Positions 23,742 through 36,405 of a stretch of 64,000 nt of DNA are shown in pieces. The stretch is from Chlorops oryzae (lineage: Eukaryota; Arthropoda; Insecta; Diptera; Chloropidae), in contig CM035806.1 of assembly GCA_020466095.1 (NCBI GenBank), forward strand, positions 2,109,602 through 2,173,601, read 5' to 3'. Within the stretch, counting starts at the first letter, position 1, and every line of letters starts with the position of its first letter. The position numbers and the translations under genes are program-made. The notes under the pieces were generated by a model. The model made no database searches and was not told where the DNA came from. It saw nothing but the letters and a program-made list of their open reading frames with translations.

Positions 23742-24371
23742 ACACAGAAAGATTTCTGTGCGTAAATACAACCAATTTTTTAATCAATATAACAAATTCG
23801 TTGTTAAAACTCAGCCTATCACACTTTTTGTTATATTAACAAATCGTTTAATTGGGACAATTACTCGAAGTATTAACACTCAACAAAAATTTTCAATTAA
23901 CGATTTGTAATATCAACCAAACCGAAGGTATTAAAAATTAACAAATTATTTTAAATAAATAAAAAAGGAAAATTGCCTCATTTACATAATCCATAATAAA
24001 AATTTGGATCTGCAAAGTCAGTTTACGGAAGATATTTATACATTATAACATCATAAACATATGTGAGCTAATTTTTGATTATTTTGTTTCTTCTTATATG
24101 TAAGTCCGCATAAAGCTAATGAGAATTTTAGAAAAATATTTATATGCACTTTCAAAAATTTCAAGCAAATGTTTTGTCAAGTGTTAATACTTTTGGTATT
24201 TAATACAACAAAATAATCAACCAAATTTTTGTTCAAAATTTAATATTACGAATTTTCCCCGAATATCGTGATTTGTTTGAAATTTTTGAATTGGGACAAT
24301 AAAAAAAAACCGATGAATCGAATTTAACAAACGCCATTAATTGGAATTTTTCGTAGCCAGTTTTTCTGTGT
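23742..24371. mobile_element. Family A MITE, uninterrupted 630 bp reference copy
   Basis: Both ends are present: ACACAGAAAGATTTCTGTGC on the left and CCAGTTTTTCTGTGT on the right. No insertion interrupts it, so it serves as the template for recognising nested insertions in the other copies. The target duplication is unclear. The CACA-starting ends recall the CACTA/Chapaev group, but the assignment is tentative. Confidence 0.75.
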
Positions 24372-25582
24372 ATGAGATTACACAAGTCGACAAAAGGATT
24401 TTGTTTTTCTTGGCTATGGTATTTAATGTATGTACATATATACAGCGGCATCGCAATTGCTTGAACTTATTAAAATCGTCCTTGTTCGAGATATCGAATT
24501 TATACTTGAACTTATCAATATGTAGAATAATTTTGTTGGCTTGAAAACATGCTGCAAATCATATTGATTCGATCTTTAATTTATTCAAATTGTGTTGCGT
24601 TGTACATATGTGCAAAGTATTAAACTACGCATAACAAGGAAATATCATTTTATTTAAATTGAATTGAATTGTGAATATTATTTTCCAGGTATTTTTTTTA
24701 CAAATGTGAACAAAATTGTGCAATTCAGAAATCAATTGAGTAAAATACAAAGAGTTTATACGGACTCCTGGCAGGAATTTCGAATGGAAGATGTTATCTG
24801 TGATTGCATTTTCTTTTGTGCGACAATGTTCCGAAGGACAAATTATGAAGAAAAACGTTTATACATTGTAGGTAGATGTAGATATGAAGTATGCAGGATT
24901 GTAGATTGAATTTCCCATGTATACGTGTAAATAAAAGCCGTATTTCAGCAATGAAATGCAACGGTAAAAAATAATAAAAAAAAAAATTGAAAGGAACTCA
25001 AACGCTTCACCTCATACAATTGCTGTCATTCGACACAATGAAATCAATATTGAATCATTTTTTGGGTCACTAGTAGGTAATATAGGTACACATAAATCAC
25101 AAAAACTTTCCTAAAATTCGAATTTCTCGAGATATTTTAATGAAGCTTGGTCTCCGATTAAATTTCTAAAAATTGAAAAAAAAGGGCAGTTTTAATAAAG
25201 CGATGGAACAAATGGCATCATCACATGAACAATTTTCATACTGGTAACGTTACAAACACTTCGGTTTTTTTCTTTACAATGTTTCACCTCAAACAAAAAC
25301 TAATTTTTTTGAATCCTTGTGCTAGAAATAAATAACTAGACCTACAATTCATTCCTTAAAATATTTTTGATTGCAACTTTGGTTAAGGAGCTATAAGCGG
25401 TTAAAGATTGCTGGTACCGTTATTTGGCCACATGATGCCCCAAATGGTCTTGAAAATCTCCAGAACACCTTATCTTAATGGTCGTGGTCTGGGGGCTTAG
25501 TAAAAAAAATTTTTTTTTCTAACCACCTACTTTGAGTGCTTTGTAGATGATTTCCCCGCCATTGTTACTTTTATTCCAAAAA
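24372..25582. other. Non-coding; family C fragment from about 25100
   Basis: From about 25100 to 25480 the sequence resembles the interior of the ATACCCGACACA family (for example GGAGCTATAAGCGGTTAAAG). Before that, nothing is recognised. Confidence 0.45.
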
Positions 25583-26496
25583 CACTGAGCGAACTTTACC
25601 ATGATTTTTTTTTTTAAAAAGGGCGCATTGTTATTCACAGTCTTTTTGATTTTCGAGCAGAACGAAAATTTCAAAAGAAAAATGGGGTTGAGTCGACAAT
25701 ATTTTTGGTTGATTCAAAAGGAAATATTTTTTATTAAATTTTTTTCGTTGTGTATAATTCTCATTTGTTTTATAAAATAGGGCATATAAGATATTTATTC
25801 ATCTAAGAACTTTTTAAGCATTGCGAAAGCAGTCACGAAAATGGAGTGACCAAATCGGATGAAGTCCATCCGATGGCTATTTTTGGGATTATTATCTGCA
25901 GAGGACTCTGTGGCCATTTGCTTTGAACGTTAATTAAATTTATTTTGACATTTTTGCTCTTATAGAATTTTTTTGTTTGTTTTAAAAATAATCTTGTCAT
26001 TTCAATTATGTCCGTGGTTAGTTCAAAAATTTAAATCCAATTTTGAAAATTATTTCAATTCGACCTGAAATATGGTTGATTCAAAATGAAAATCTTTATT
26101 TTTTCCAATAAGAAAAATTGTTAAATTAAAAATATTCCTTGTTGAAGCCGTTTTGTATGTTTTTCCTTTTGGTTTAACCAGTTTTCTGGTTGATTTTTTT
26201 TCTCTGTGTAGGTACCGTTTTATTTATAAAATCAATAAAAAAAGCACTGTTCCTGAAATAGGAGTTAAACATATATAGCAATCCTTTATCCGTGTCAGGT
26301 ATTGGATTGTCAGGTTCACCTGATTATAACACCCTTACGTGGTTTTTTTTTCTTCACTATTAATCGAGGAATAACAACTGTTTCAGTGTAAACACTTTTT
26401 CTGCTGACTCGTATTGAAACGAAGTAAACGTCAGATATACTCTGTGTATCGTGTTTGATAATGAAATGTTTTTTTTTTTTAAGGATATACACATAT
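25583..26496 (+). repeat. Left arm of a 0.9 kb inverted duplication
   Basis: This arm is an imperfect reverse complement of 27956-28878 over its whole length. It contains a roughly 620 bp MITE (CACTGAGCGAACTTTACC ... TTTTTTTTCTCTGTG), then part of a family C element (GATTATAACACCCTTACG) and a further A-rich segment. Because both arms carry the same junctions between unrelated repeats, the arms are more likely copies of one composite than independent insertions. Confidence 0.8.
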
Positions 26497-27955
26497 AATG
26501 GTGTGCAACGATTAGAGTGTATGCACATACTCTGATATTGCTCAATGTGTTAACCCCAAAAACCCCCGTCGCTAGAAGCCGCATTAGATGAGCAGCGGAG
26601 AGTGTCACATTCAAATTCAAATTCAAATTCGCATTCAACAGCTGACGTCTTTTCGCAACATTAACAAAACGAATGTATCGGAAAAGAAAACGATACGGAA
26701 AAAGCCAAGATAGTTTGGAGAGCACTAACGCCATGCTTACACGATAAGATACAACAACGAGGAAGCTCTACCCTGTCATCTTTCCGTTTTCCTCTCCTGT
26801 CCTCTCGTCTCGTCTCGTCTCGTCTCCTCTCCTCTGCACTCCCGTTTCCCGTTTTCCGCTTAGCGCTTGAAGCTTCAAGCTTTACGCCTCAAAGTGTCCA
26901 TAATGATGTTCGGTTCGTCTCGAGTTGAGTGCTTCGTTATTTGAACGTTTAGTCACTTCGATGACTGGTTTTTCTGTGGCCTTTTGGGACGAACGTTTTG
27001 GTATATATACACGACATACAGACGGACTAATAAACATTGAGAGACATACAATAGGGAAAACCTTACTGTTAGTGACAATGGCTTGGCTATGGTGTCCCAG
27101 GACAGGACTCGTTTGTAAGACCGAGCATGCTGTCTTGTATCATTGTTGTGGTCAATGCAATCAACTCGAATTTAATTTAATAACATAATTCAACAGAATA
27201 TCCCCAACTGCCCCCGATCTGGGTCTGTCAGACTGTCTGACTGTCGGACTCTCTGTCTGTCGGTCTGGGTAAGTTCATTAAAGTGTGCCGAGTTGATGTA
27301 CACCAGCGCGACTTGGTTGTACCTTATATTGAAAATCGGACGACGGACGATGGACGAGTCTGTCTTATGCGACTTATAAACCACAAAGAGACTAAACTAA
27401 AAAGCTTACCGAACTGGGCGAAAACAAACCAACAAAACACACGCACGCACATGAATATATGCATGCAGGGGTATACAATGACAGAGCTTTTCTATAGCAA
27501 TTATTTATGTTATTAAACCAAACGCTGGACTTCTGAGCGATGAGCTCGTGTAGGTGTGTAAATTTACTTTTGAATGTAGAGTATCTAGCGTAGTATTTCT
27601 TCCGGTACACACCCAAAATGGCAATAGGAATGCGAAGTGCGAGTGCGAGTGTGACTGTGACAGTTAATGGCGACGAGCATATCGATATTCATTGTAAGCA
27701 TTCGATATGGACTGATTGGATTGCCAAATGGATGAAATACAGTTCCTTCGTGGGCGGTGGTAAAGTTACAACAATTTATGGGCAAGTTATTTCACAACTT
27801 TTCTTATATTAGACACAATCTGTGTCGAGGGTAAATTGCGTTTGTGGGGTTGTGCGTAACATCCGGAACCAGTCGAGATAGACCATACAAAATATGTATA
27901 AATACACAGAGAAAAAAAATCAACCAGAAAACTTGTTAAATCAAAAGGAAAAACA
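26497..27955. other. Spacer between inverted arms, no recognised gene
   Basis: The 1.46 kb spacer has a (CTCGT)n run at 26785-26825 and a fragment with a family C start (27812-27900) followed by a truncated MITE end (27905-27955). The open frames here show no similarity I recognise. Confidence 0.5.
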
Positions 27956-28878
27956 TATATGTGTATATCCTTAAAAAAAAAAAAACATTTCATTATCAAA
28001 CACGATACACAGAGTATATCTGAAATTTACTTCGTTTCAATACGAGTCAGCAGAAAAAGTGTTTACACTGAAACAGTTGTTATTCCTCGATTAAAAGTGA
28101 AGAAAAAAAAAAACCACGTAAGGGTGTTATAATCAGGTGAACCTGACAATCCAATACCCGACACGGATAAAGGATAGCTATATATGTTTAACTCCTCTTT
28201 CAGGCACAGTGCTTTTTTTTTTATTGATTTTATAAATAAAACGGTACCTACACAGAGAAAAAAAATCAACCAGAAAACTGATTAAACCAAAAGGAAAAAC
28301 ATACAAAACGGCTTCAACAAGGAATATTTTTAATTTAACAATTTTTCTTGTTGGAAAAAATAAAGATTTTCATTTTGAATCAATCATATTTCAGATTGAA
28401 TTGAAATAATAATTTTCAAAAATGGATTTAAATTTTTGAACTAACCACGGACATAATTGAAATGACAAGATTATTTTTAAAACAAAAAAAAAAAAATTCT
28501 GTAAGAGCAAAAATGTCAAAACAAATTTAATATACGTTCAAAGCAAATGGCCACAGAGTCCTCTGCTGAACATAAGCCCAAAAATATCCATCGGATGGAC
28601 TTCATCCGATTTTTTCACTCCGTAGTCGTGTGACTGCTTTCGCAGTGCTTAAAAAATTCTAAGATGAATAAATAACTTATATGTCCTATTTTATAAAACA
28701 AATGAGAATTATACACAACGAAAAAAAATGTAATTAAACATATTTCCTTTTAAATCAACCAAAAATATTGTTGACTCAACCATTTTTCTTTTGAAATTTT
28801 CGTTCTGCTCGAAAATCAAAAGGATTGTGAATAACAATGCGCCCTTTTAAAAAAATTCATGGATAAGTTTGCTCAGTG
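27956..28878 (-). repeat. Right arm of the inverted duplication
   Basis: This arm mirrors 25583-26496, ending in GTTTGCTCAGTG. The embedded MITE runs 28251-28878 (CACAGAGAAAAAAAATCAAC ... GCTCAGTG). Scattered substitutions and small indels against the left arm show the duplication is not brand new. Confidence 0.8.
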
Positions 28879-29270
28879 TATGATCAGAGTCACCAGGGGG
28901 GGATCCCATTTCCGACCGTCTCTCCTTCTGCCTGTCTATCTCTCTTTTTCTCTGACACGGTCTTCTTATCGAAAGATTTGACCTATCTTCATGAAATTTG
29001 GTATGCGTGTTTGCGGGGACATGATTAAGAACAAGTTCGAGAATGAACCTGATCGGCCCATTATTAGGGATGCCTCCATTACTAGGGTCTGTTACCAAAG
29101 TCGAAAAAATCGCTAAAATTTCTCATATGAGGCTCCTCCTCATTGTCTTGACAATCTCCATGAAGGTTATTCGTAATAATCGTATTCTTGCGGACTGTTT
29201 TAAAAAATATTAAAACATATTTAGCGAGCCTTGATTGTCAGGTTCGCCTGACTATAACACCCTTACTTCT
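28879..29270. mobile_element. Family C fragment
   Basis: It matches the interior and right end of the ATACCCGACACA family (CTATCTTCATGAAATTTGGT and ACTATAACACCCTTACTTC). The left end is missing. Confidence 0.6.
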
Positions 29271-30118
29271 GTTTATTTGCTTTAATTTGAATTTTTAGAA
29301 CGAAGTTCTTTATGAAACGATAGCGACAGGGGACCTAGTCGAGAAAAAGTGAAAAACCGCTATAAAATCCGCGTTACCTAAATTGAAGTTCGCAAAAATG
29401 GGTATAATAACCTTTGCAAAAAGAAAGAAATATACATATATTTACGTAAAATGACTTCCTGATGCGGCCGAGATATTATACTTTTTTAGGCGACACTTAT
29501 TTCCGACGATATCCCGAAAAAACAATTAATTATTAAATTCAGAAACTACACAGCCACATACAAACATAAGTGCATTCAAACAAAACAAAACAATATGTGG
29601 TGCTGCCAGACTGAACGTTTTCAGAATAACTCCGATTAGTAGGTTGTTGCAAATATATAAGGGCATTTTAGGTAGCTTATTATTTTTTTGCGCTATCAAA
29701 GTATACGTCAATTCGTACATAATTAAAACATATTTAAAATCATCGTCTGTACTCCGGGGGCTGCGGATGTAATATCGGTGTGAAAAATATCGATACTTTA
29801 AAACATCTTTATGTATGAAAATTCGCATTTTCGAGACTATCTCATTTGCGATGGAAAACCCTTTACACGTATGCTTTTTCAGTTCCAGTATATTCTGCTT
29901 ATCTAACTTAGCACTTTGAGGGCTCAACGCTGTTAAAGTAAATTGAAAGGAAGTAACGAACTCACTACTTTGAAGAAAGGAAATCAGAGTTGAAATTTCG
30001 ATGACAGGTTGACAGAAATATAGGAAATGTTTGACTTAAATGCAACCCTGTGAGTCTGATTACTTGTAATAAGCGTATGCCTTCAAGTAGCGAAAGTAAG
30101 TCAAAGTTCTTATTTGTT
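29271..30118. other. Non-coding, no recognised feature
   Basis: The longest open frame (29526-29927, minus) has no recognisable domain and no neighbouring splice pattern. Nothing else is seen. Confidence 0.45.
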
Positions 30119-31147
30119 TTTGTACCCAGCGTAAGCAGGGTATATTAGGGTATCTTGTAACAGCCAGAATAACGCTCCGTAGATATAGACACATATATAA
30201 TATATATATATTCTTGATCAGGATCAAAAATTCGATTTAGACATGTCCGTCTGTCCGTCTGTCCGTCTGTCCGTCCGTCCGTGTCCGGATCTCCTCCGAA
30301 ACGGCTGGACCAATCAAGTCAAAATGTGGCACACAGGTATATCGGGGTCCGAGTATGATCCCAACTAAAAATGGAAGACATCCGCTCACTGCCACGCCCA
30401 CAAATTAATTTAATGTGTTTTCAGTAAAATGCTTGTAACTTGCGAACCACTCAACACATTTCATTGATATTTGGTGTACTGGTAAACTACGAAAAGGAAC
30501 ATATCCTGGAAAAAAATGGACGCCGCCCTCCGTGAGCCACGCCCACAAATAAGGGCTTATCGTAACTTGTGAAATAAAAGGCGTAGAAGCTTCAAATTCG
30601 CAACATAGGTTGACAAAGGCAAATGAAAGGTGTAGGAACAAAAATTTATGTAGCCCGCCCACTGCCACGCCCACAAATGGAGAATTTTCGTAACTTCCGA
30701 AGTAAAAAGCGTAGAAGCTTCAAATTCGCAACATAGGTTGACCAAGGCGAAGGAAAGGTGTAGGAAAAAATTTTATTTGGCCCGCCCACTGCCACGCCCA
30801 CAAATGAAGATTTTTCGTAACTTCCTAAGTAAAAGGCGTAGAAGCTTCAAATTCGCAACATAGGTTCAGCAAGGCGAATGAAAGGTGTAGGAAAAAAATG
30901 TATGTGGCCCGCCCACTGCCACGCCCACAAATGAAGATTTTTCGTAACTTCCGAAGTAAAAGGCGTAGAAGCTTCAAATTCGCAACATAGGTTCACCAAG
31001 GTCAATGCAAGGTGTAAGGAAATAATTAATGTGGCCCTCCCACTGCCACGCCCACAAATAGAGAAGCAAAACATAGTGCGCTCATAATGTCGGGACGCTG
31101 GGTGTTTCAAAGTCGGGCTTGACCGACTTTAGCTTTCTTACTTGTTT
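30119..31147 (-). mobile_element. Family B element with an expanded 120 bp minisatellite
   Basis: This is an inverted copy bounded by TACCCAGCGTAAGCAGGG and GCTTTCTTACTTGTT. Between about 30530 and 31060 a roughly 120 bp unit (core GCCCACTGCCACGCCCACAA ... GCGTAGAAGCTTCAAATTCG) repeats four to five times. A (GTCC/GTCT) run lies at 30245-30285. Confidence 0.78.
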
Positions 31148-32356
31148 GTTAATAAAATTAATATTTGGACGGCGTTCTTTTAAGAATTCAAGTGTTGTTA
31201 AACACATTCTGATATGTTACTCAAAAATACATCAAAAAAATTCGGGTAGGTGCGTTTTTCGCCTAAGTGCATAAAATTGTCTGGAAAATAATAGAATGCA
31301 GCTAAGCAGAATATACTGTATCGCATTTTCGCTTGTTAAAAACAGTTGAAAACAACAAACAGCCGTCTTGTATACATATATTTTTCGATTAATAAAAACA
31401 ATTGAGTTTTGCGAAAAACCTTGCTGCGAATTATATTTACTAACATTTATAAATACCATAATGAACTTCGTTCTTATCTGGTGTCCTATGACACAACTCA
31501 ACTTGTTTTTTTTTTGTGTTTTCACGGAAGGGAGAAATACGGGATCTCGTTTCAATCAAAACAAAAAAGTTTTTGCTGGTCTTCTTGTCCTTTTCAATCT
31601 GGAAACATGAATCCTTTAGTTTGAATCAAGACATACACCTACATGTACTTATATATACCTATATTATTTCAGTGCATACTTTCTTATGTAATATCGTAGG
31701 AAGTCGTCTTACATGAACATATAGTAAATAGTCCTTGAATGAGAAGGAAATTCTCGAACTTCAACTACTAACAATTCTTCTTGTTTATTCTCATAAATAT
31801 TAAGTCTTTTTGTATATTAAAATTTTCACACTTCAATTGTGTTTATTCATGCAAAAGTTGAAATGGTTTTTTTTTCTCTCGACATTTTTAAATCTCAGCA
31901 AAATACGTTCTTTCTTCCCTTCGAAAACAGAAGAGTTGATTGAAGGCCAATAATTTCATCTTAAAAAAAAAAATAAAATAAAAAAAAAAATTAATAAATA
32001 AACAAAAAAAAAAAAAAAAAAAACATTGCCAAAAGAGGAGATTTGGAAAACACTCAACGATAATTCGCTTTTCCGATTTTAATATGAAAAACAACATTCT
32101 GATTTGATTGACCCATTTCTATTTTGGTAAATATTATTGAAAAATAATCATGCTGAGAGGCATGATTGGTTAGCATTGTTCTCATCCTTTTTATGCAATA
32201 TAAGTTGACAGAGCCCACCCCCACCCATCAGTTGTGCTGTGCCCATCAGATCCACCAAGCATGATGAAGTTGCTCAACTGTCGTCTGTACACGCTGGCTG
32301 TCGTAGCTTGTCATTTCGATTGATAATGATTATGGTACGAGTATGCCGCTGATGGG
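31148..32356. other. Non-coding, no recognised feature
   Basis: This is AT-rich with A/T runs at 31960-32025. The open frames at 31232-31716 overlap on both strands and resemble nothing I know. Confidence 0.45.
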
Positions 32357-32358
32357 TA

Positions 32359-33384
32359 CCCAGCAGGGAGAGTCACCCTGACCGAATCGATGATGTGATG
32401 GAGAGTGCTTTTGAGTGCTTTTGCTAGAGAATGCGATGGCGGAAAAAGCATTGGACAGCTGTACATGCTATTTTCTTTCCAAATGTTTTATTTATAGAAA
32501 TAATTTGATGAGTTTTTCCCAACACTTTCCTGAGTGCAGGAAAACTCTGTGTTTTTTTTTCTTTTCTTCTTATCTATGTGTACAGTAGTTTCGCTATATG
32601 AAAAACTCGTATATAAGATAAACTTGCTTTGAAGAAAGGAATCTCAGGGCACCAAGTCTATTTATATTATGCTCTGTACAAAAATGTTTGTATATAAGAA
32701 ACTCGTATATAAGAAGAAAATCCCGCCATTAAGAAACTGTTTACCAAAACCAAAAAAACTCTTTTTGTATGGAAAAAATTTTTATAGCATAAGAAACTTG
32801 GTTTTTATCAAAAATTTAACACCCCTATTTTCAAATATCGGTAGTTTATATAAGAAAAAAAAAATGTCCCTGCTCGGGCGCCAATTTTTTAGAGTTGCAA
32901 TTTTTTCAACGAAGAGTGACAACGTCCGAGACGGTTTAAATAAAATTCTAGTAAAACAATTAAAAGAAAGCGGATCTGTTTTAATATCAAAACTTACAAC
33001 CCTAACACTTGATTGAGCTTAGGCATCGAACTCGCGCGATCTTCCTTCGGACTGTTAGGTGCGAACGCTATCTAGTACTACGCCATGTAATTCTAAGGAT
33101 CAGCTGATGCTAAGACCTTGGGCCTTGCTCTGTATTGCGATGCGATAGCTTATTTCGAGTCCGCAATTGGAACGGTTTCTTATAGTTTTTGATTCGTAAA
33201 AATGAACTGAAAGGTTCGGAGAGAGATTCAATGAGATTCAAGCCCATGAAGAGAGCAGCAACCTTCTGCGATGACATTGTCAGCCAAGGAATCAATCATG
33301 CGTGACTACTATGTCACGTAGTAAATGTATGTCCCATTCAAATCACTGATGACTTTGTCCTGCAGGAGATTTTTGCCGGCTGGG
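32359..33384. mobile_element. Family D element, copy 2, with tRNA-like module
   Basis: The left end CCCAGCAGGGAGAGTCACCC follows TA; the right end is GCCGGCTGGG. A tRNA-like stretch on the minus strand (33017-33085) has a B-box-like GAGTTCGATGCC and an A-box-like TAGTACTAGATAGCG. It is otherwise non-coding. Confidence 0.6.
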
Positions 33385-34876
33385 TGGTTTTTAGTGCGTG
33401 CTCGCTTAAACACAAAAACATGCAAGACGCTCACACATATACACATACATACATGCATGAGTTTTTCCTTCGTTCTTCATTCATTTCTTCTATTTGTTTA
33501 TTATTATTATTATTGTTATTATTATTATTATTTTTTTTTTTTTTTTGTTTTTGAGGTCAAATATGTCAAGGATGATCCAACATAATTCGTTGGCGAAAAA
33601 GGGCAGTTTACTGTGAATGTGTTGCGGTTATATAGTCGCGTTAACCTCCGGGGTATTCGATACTCGGTTTAAGTTGATTGTATAAGTATTGCTAGCGGGA
33701 AATCGTTGTGTTTTCCCCCCCTTTATTCCCTCTTGTTCGCGCTCTTGTCGCACTCCGTCTCCGTCGCTCATTTCATTTTTCAATTTATATAATTTTTTTT
33801 TTGTTGCTTTTTTTGCGTTTGGGGTTTTTAACAAATTAAACAAAAAAAAAAAGTACGAAGCGGTAGATATGTATATTCGAGCACAGCCAGTTGAAAATAC
33901 ACAATCAACAACTATTGTTTTTCGATACCGAGTCGACGTTGAAGTCGGAGCCCGAACACCCCACCCAAGTCCGTCCGACTTCGTGTTCGAGTCCTGATGA
34001 TGGACGTATAATTCAATTTGACAACTCATTTTAAAATAAATACAAAATACAATCAATAGGGTCAAAATGAAATGGATACGGATGTTGTTGACCATGGGAC
34101 AAAATTCAACTGAGCACAACATAAACGATTTGTTCGATTTCTATCGACAAATGGTCCCCTACCTGTTTTGATTTTTATTTCATTTCATTTCTTTTTATTT
34201 TTTATTTTTATTTCATTTCTTTTTTTTTGATTTCTATTTCTTTTTTTTTATTTTTTTTTAAAATATTTTTATTTTTTTAATTTAATTTTTGTTTTGTTTT
34301 TGTTTTTTCTTGTTATTTTCTGATTTAGTTTGTGTCCTGCCCGTGTTGTATTCTTATTCTTATTCTTATTGATATCATTATTATTATATTTGTTTGTGTT
34401 TTTGTTTTTACTTTTGCTATTGTTAATTTTTTTTTTGTTTTTTTGTTATTTTTTGTGTGTATTTGCTGTTGTTATTGTAGACGATGATTTCCTTTGGTTT
34501 CGTAATTGATGAATTTCGCAGTAATTTTGTTACCACAGTGACACGAGTGAGCTGATTGGCATATACCCGTGTCCGTGCTTGTAGCTGGCATGGCTAGCTC
34601 CGGCCAGGACGAAGTGAAATTCATGCTTCATGTGTCCCTCAGCAATTTTATATAAAAAATAATTGCTTCCGCTTGCATGCGAAATGTATTTTCGAAAATT
34701 AAATAATGAATTCCCGTGCCAAATGAGGCTTCGATTTGAATCCGAGAATATGTGATTCCAAAAAATTTAGTTAATTTTTAATTAAAAAATTTTTTTTTTT
34801 GCAAATTTTTATTGCTATCCTATGACCCTTTTAGAGCGGAAGGTTCTTTATTTTTAAAACAAATTAACTTTATAGC
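33385..34876. other. Non-coding, low-complexity T-rich DNA
   Basis: A (TTA)n stretch lies at 33498-33535 and long T-rich blocks at 34170-34460. The open frames at 33628-34122 overlap on both strands and have no similarity I can name. Confidence 0.5.
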
Positions 34877-36405
34877 CCAGCGGCGAAAATACTCCCCACA
34901 GAAGCAATGAACCGTAGCACATTTCGCAGGCCGAAGGCAGTATTGCATACGACCTCATATACATACCTAGTATACTTTTACTCGATCATGGCAATTTTGT
35001 GTGAGTGAATCACATAAAGTAAGCCAGGTCGCCTACAATCTCGTATACCGTTGGAAGCTATTAATGCTCAGGTCGCTTACAGTCTCGTATACTTTGTAGC
35101 ATGGGCGTAGCCAGGGGGGTGGGGCAGGTAGGGGCAAATGCCCCAACCTAAGCCAAATGTCCTCGAAAAATTCTGCGTTTTTTAAGAAAAAATTAATCTT
35201 TGTCCTCGAGGAGATTTGGAGAAAATGCTGAAACAACGAGGACTTTTCAAAGAGTATTCTCGAAAAAAACGAGGACAATTTAGGAAAAAAGCGGAAAAAA
35301 AGGAGTATCAATGAAAATTTTTATAAAAAATGAGGACAATTCGCAAAATTGCAGAAAAACGCACAGAGCGAAAAATGTCCCCTAAATTTAAGAGGATTTC
35401 CATCTTAAATTGCATGTCGACCAAGGAGAGTGACAGGGGAAAAGAGTGAAGAAATATTTAGTAGAAATTCATCTTAATTTTAGCTTACAAATCATCTTAA
35501 TTTTATTGAAAAGGAAATCTAGTAAAAATAAGGGGGAAACTTCTTATTCTCTCTTCTTCTTCTCTTTTTTATGTCATAAAAAGTGCAAATGAGAGGCAAA
35601 ACTGCTTGTTTCTAACCGATTATCATCGTAAAATTATTCAGTTGCAAAACTTCTAGTTTTTTATGGGGTGTCATCTTAATTTTATTGAAAAGAAATTCCC
35701 TCTTATTTTTACTAGAAATCATCTTAATTTAATTGAGAAGATTTTCCTCTTGTTTTTACTAGAAATCATCTTAATTTTATTGAGACGGAGTTCCCCGTTT
35801 TTTTTTAATGGGGTAGTCATCGTAATTTCATTGAAAATCTAGAAAAAACAAGTGAGAGTGGTACTGTGGGGCAAGCTTGACCGTACAGTACCCTACTAGT
35901 TTTCAAGCTTATTACTGCATAAATACGCGTGGCAATGCACTTTATATAGTTATTAGAAGAAACAAGTAAAGAAATTTACATGAGCTAAGCCGATTGCACA
36001 CATACCTTTTCCTCAGCCTAAAATATGTTAAAACATTACCCTTCTTCTGTTGCAGTCGGGCAAAAAAAAAAAAAAATGTGTGTAGTGGGTAAATTCTTGT
36101 GTTGTCCAGTCAATATCAAATTTTTGCAAATTTCGCGGATGTTAATCATTGTCAAAATGTTACCGTAAGAGGGCATTAAGTCTAGCTGAAAAATACTCAA
36201 TTCAAAATAGTGAAGATCAAATTTTTGCGAATTTCGAATTGTGGTCATGTTTAAAATTTAACCATAAGTGACGACTTTATTTGACGAAAAAATTTCCTCG
36301 TTTTTTCATTGATTTTTGAGAAATTGTCCTCGAAAAAAGACCTAAAAAAATTCCTGGCTACGCCCATGCTTTGTAGGCGGTACGTAGGCACTGTTGGCCG
36401 CTGGG
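34877..36405. mobile_element. CCCAGCGGC-ended MITE (family F) split by a hAT-like insertion
   Basis: The ends are CCCAGCGGCG and GGCCGCTGGG. Without the insertion at 35101-36368 it is about 250 bp, close to the uninterrupted relative at 61729-62007, with which it shares CGTATACTTTGTAG-like and GTATGCAT-like interior sequence in inverse order. Confidence 0.68.
35101..36368. mobile_element. 1,268 bp hAT-like non-autonomous element
   Basis: The inverted ends are CATGGGCGTAGCCAGG / CCTGGCTACGCCCATG. A perfect 8 bp duplication, CTTTGTAG, lies at 35093-35100 and 36369-36376. Both the 8 bp duplication and GGGCGTAGCCAGG-type ends fit hAT elements. The interior is AT-rich with repeated ATCATCTTAATTTTATTGA motifs and no transposase frame. 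Confidence 0.8.

Noticed and set aside
26925..27188. 87-codon open frame in the spacer of the inverted duplication
   Set aside because: No similarity, codon pattern or splice signals support it.
33628..34122. 164-codon minus-strand open frame
   Set aside because: It overlaps open frames on the other strand, has poly-Lys/Phe stretches from A/T runs and no recognisable similarity.
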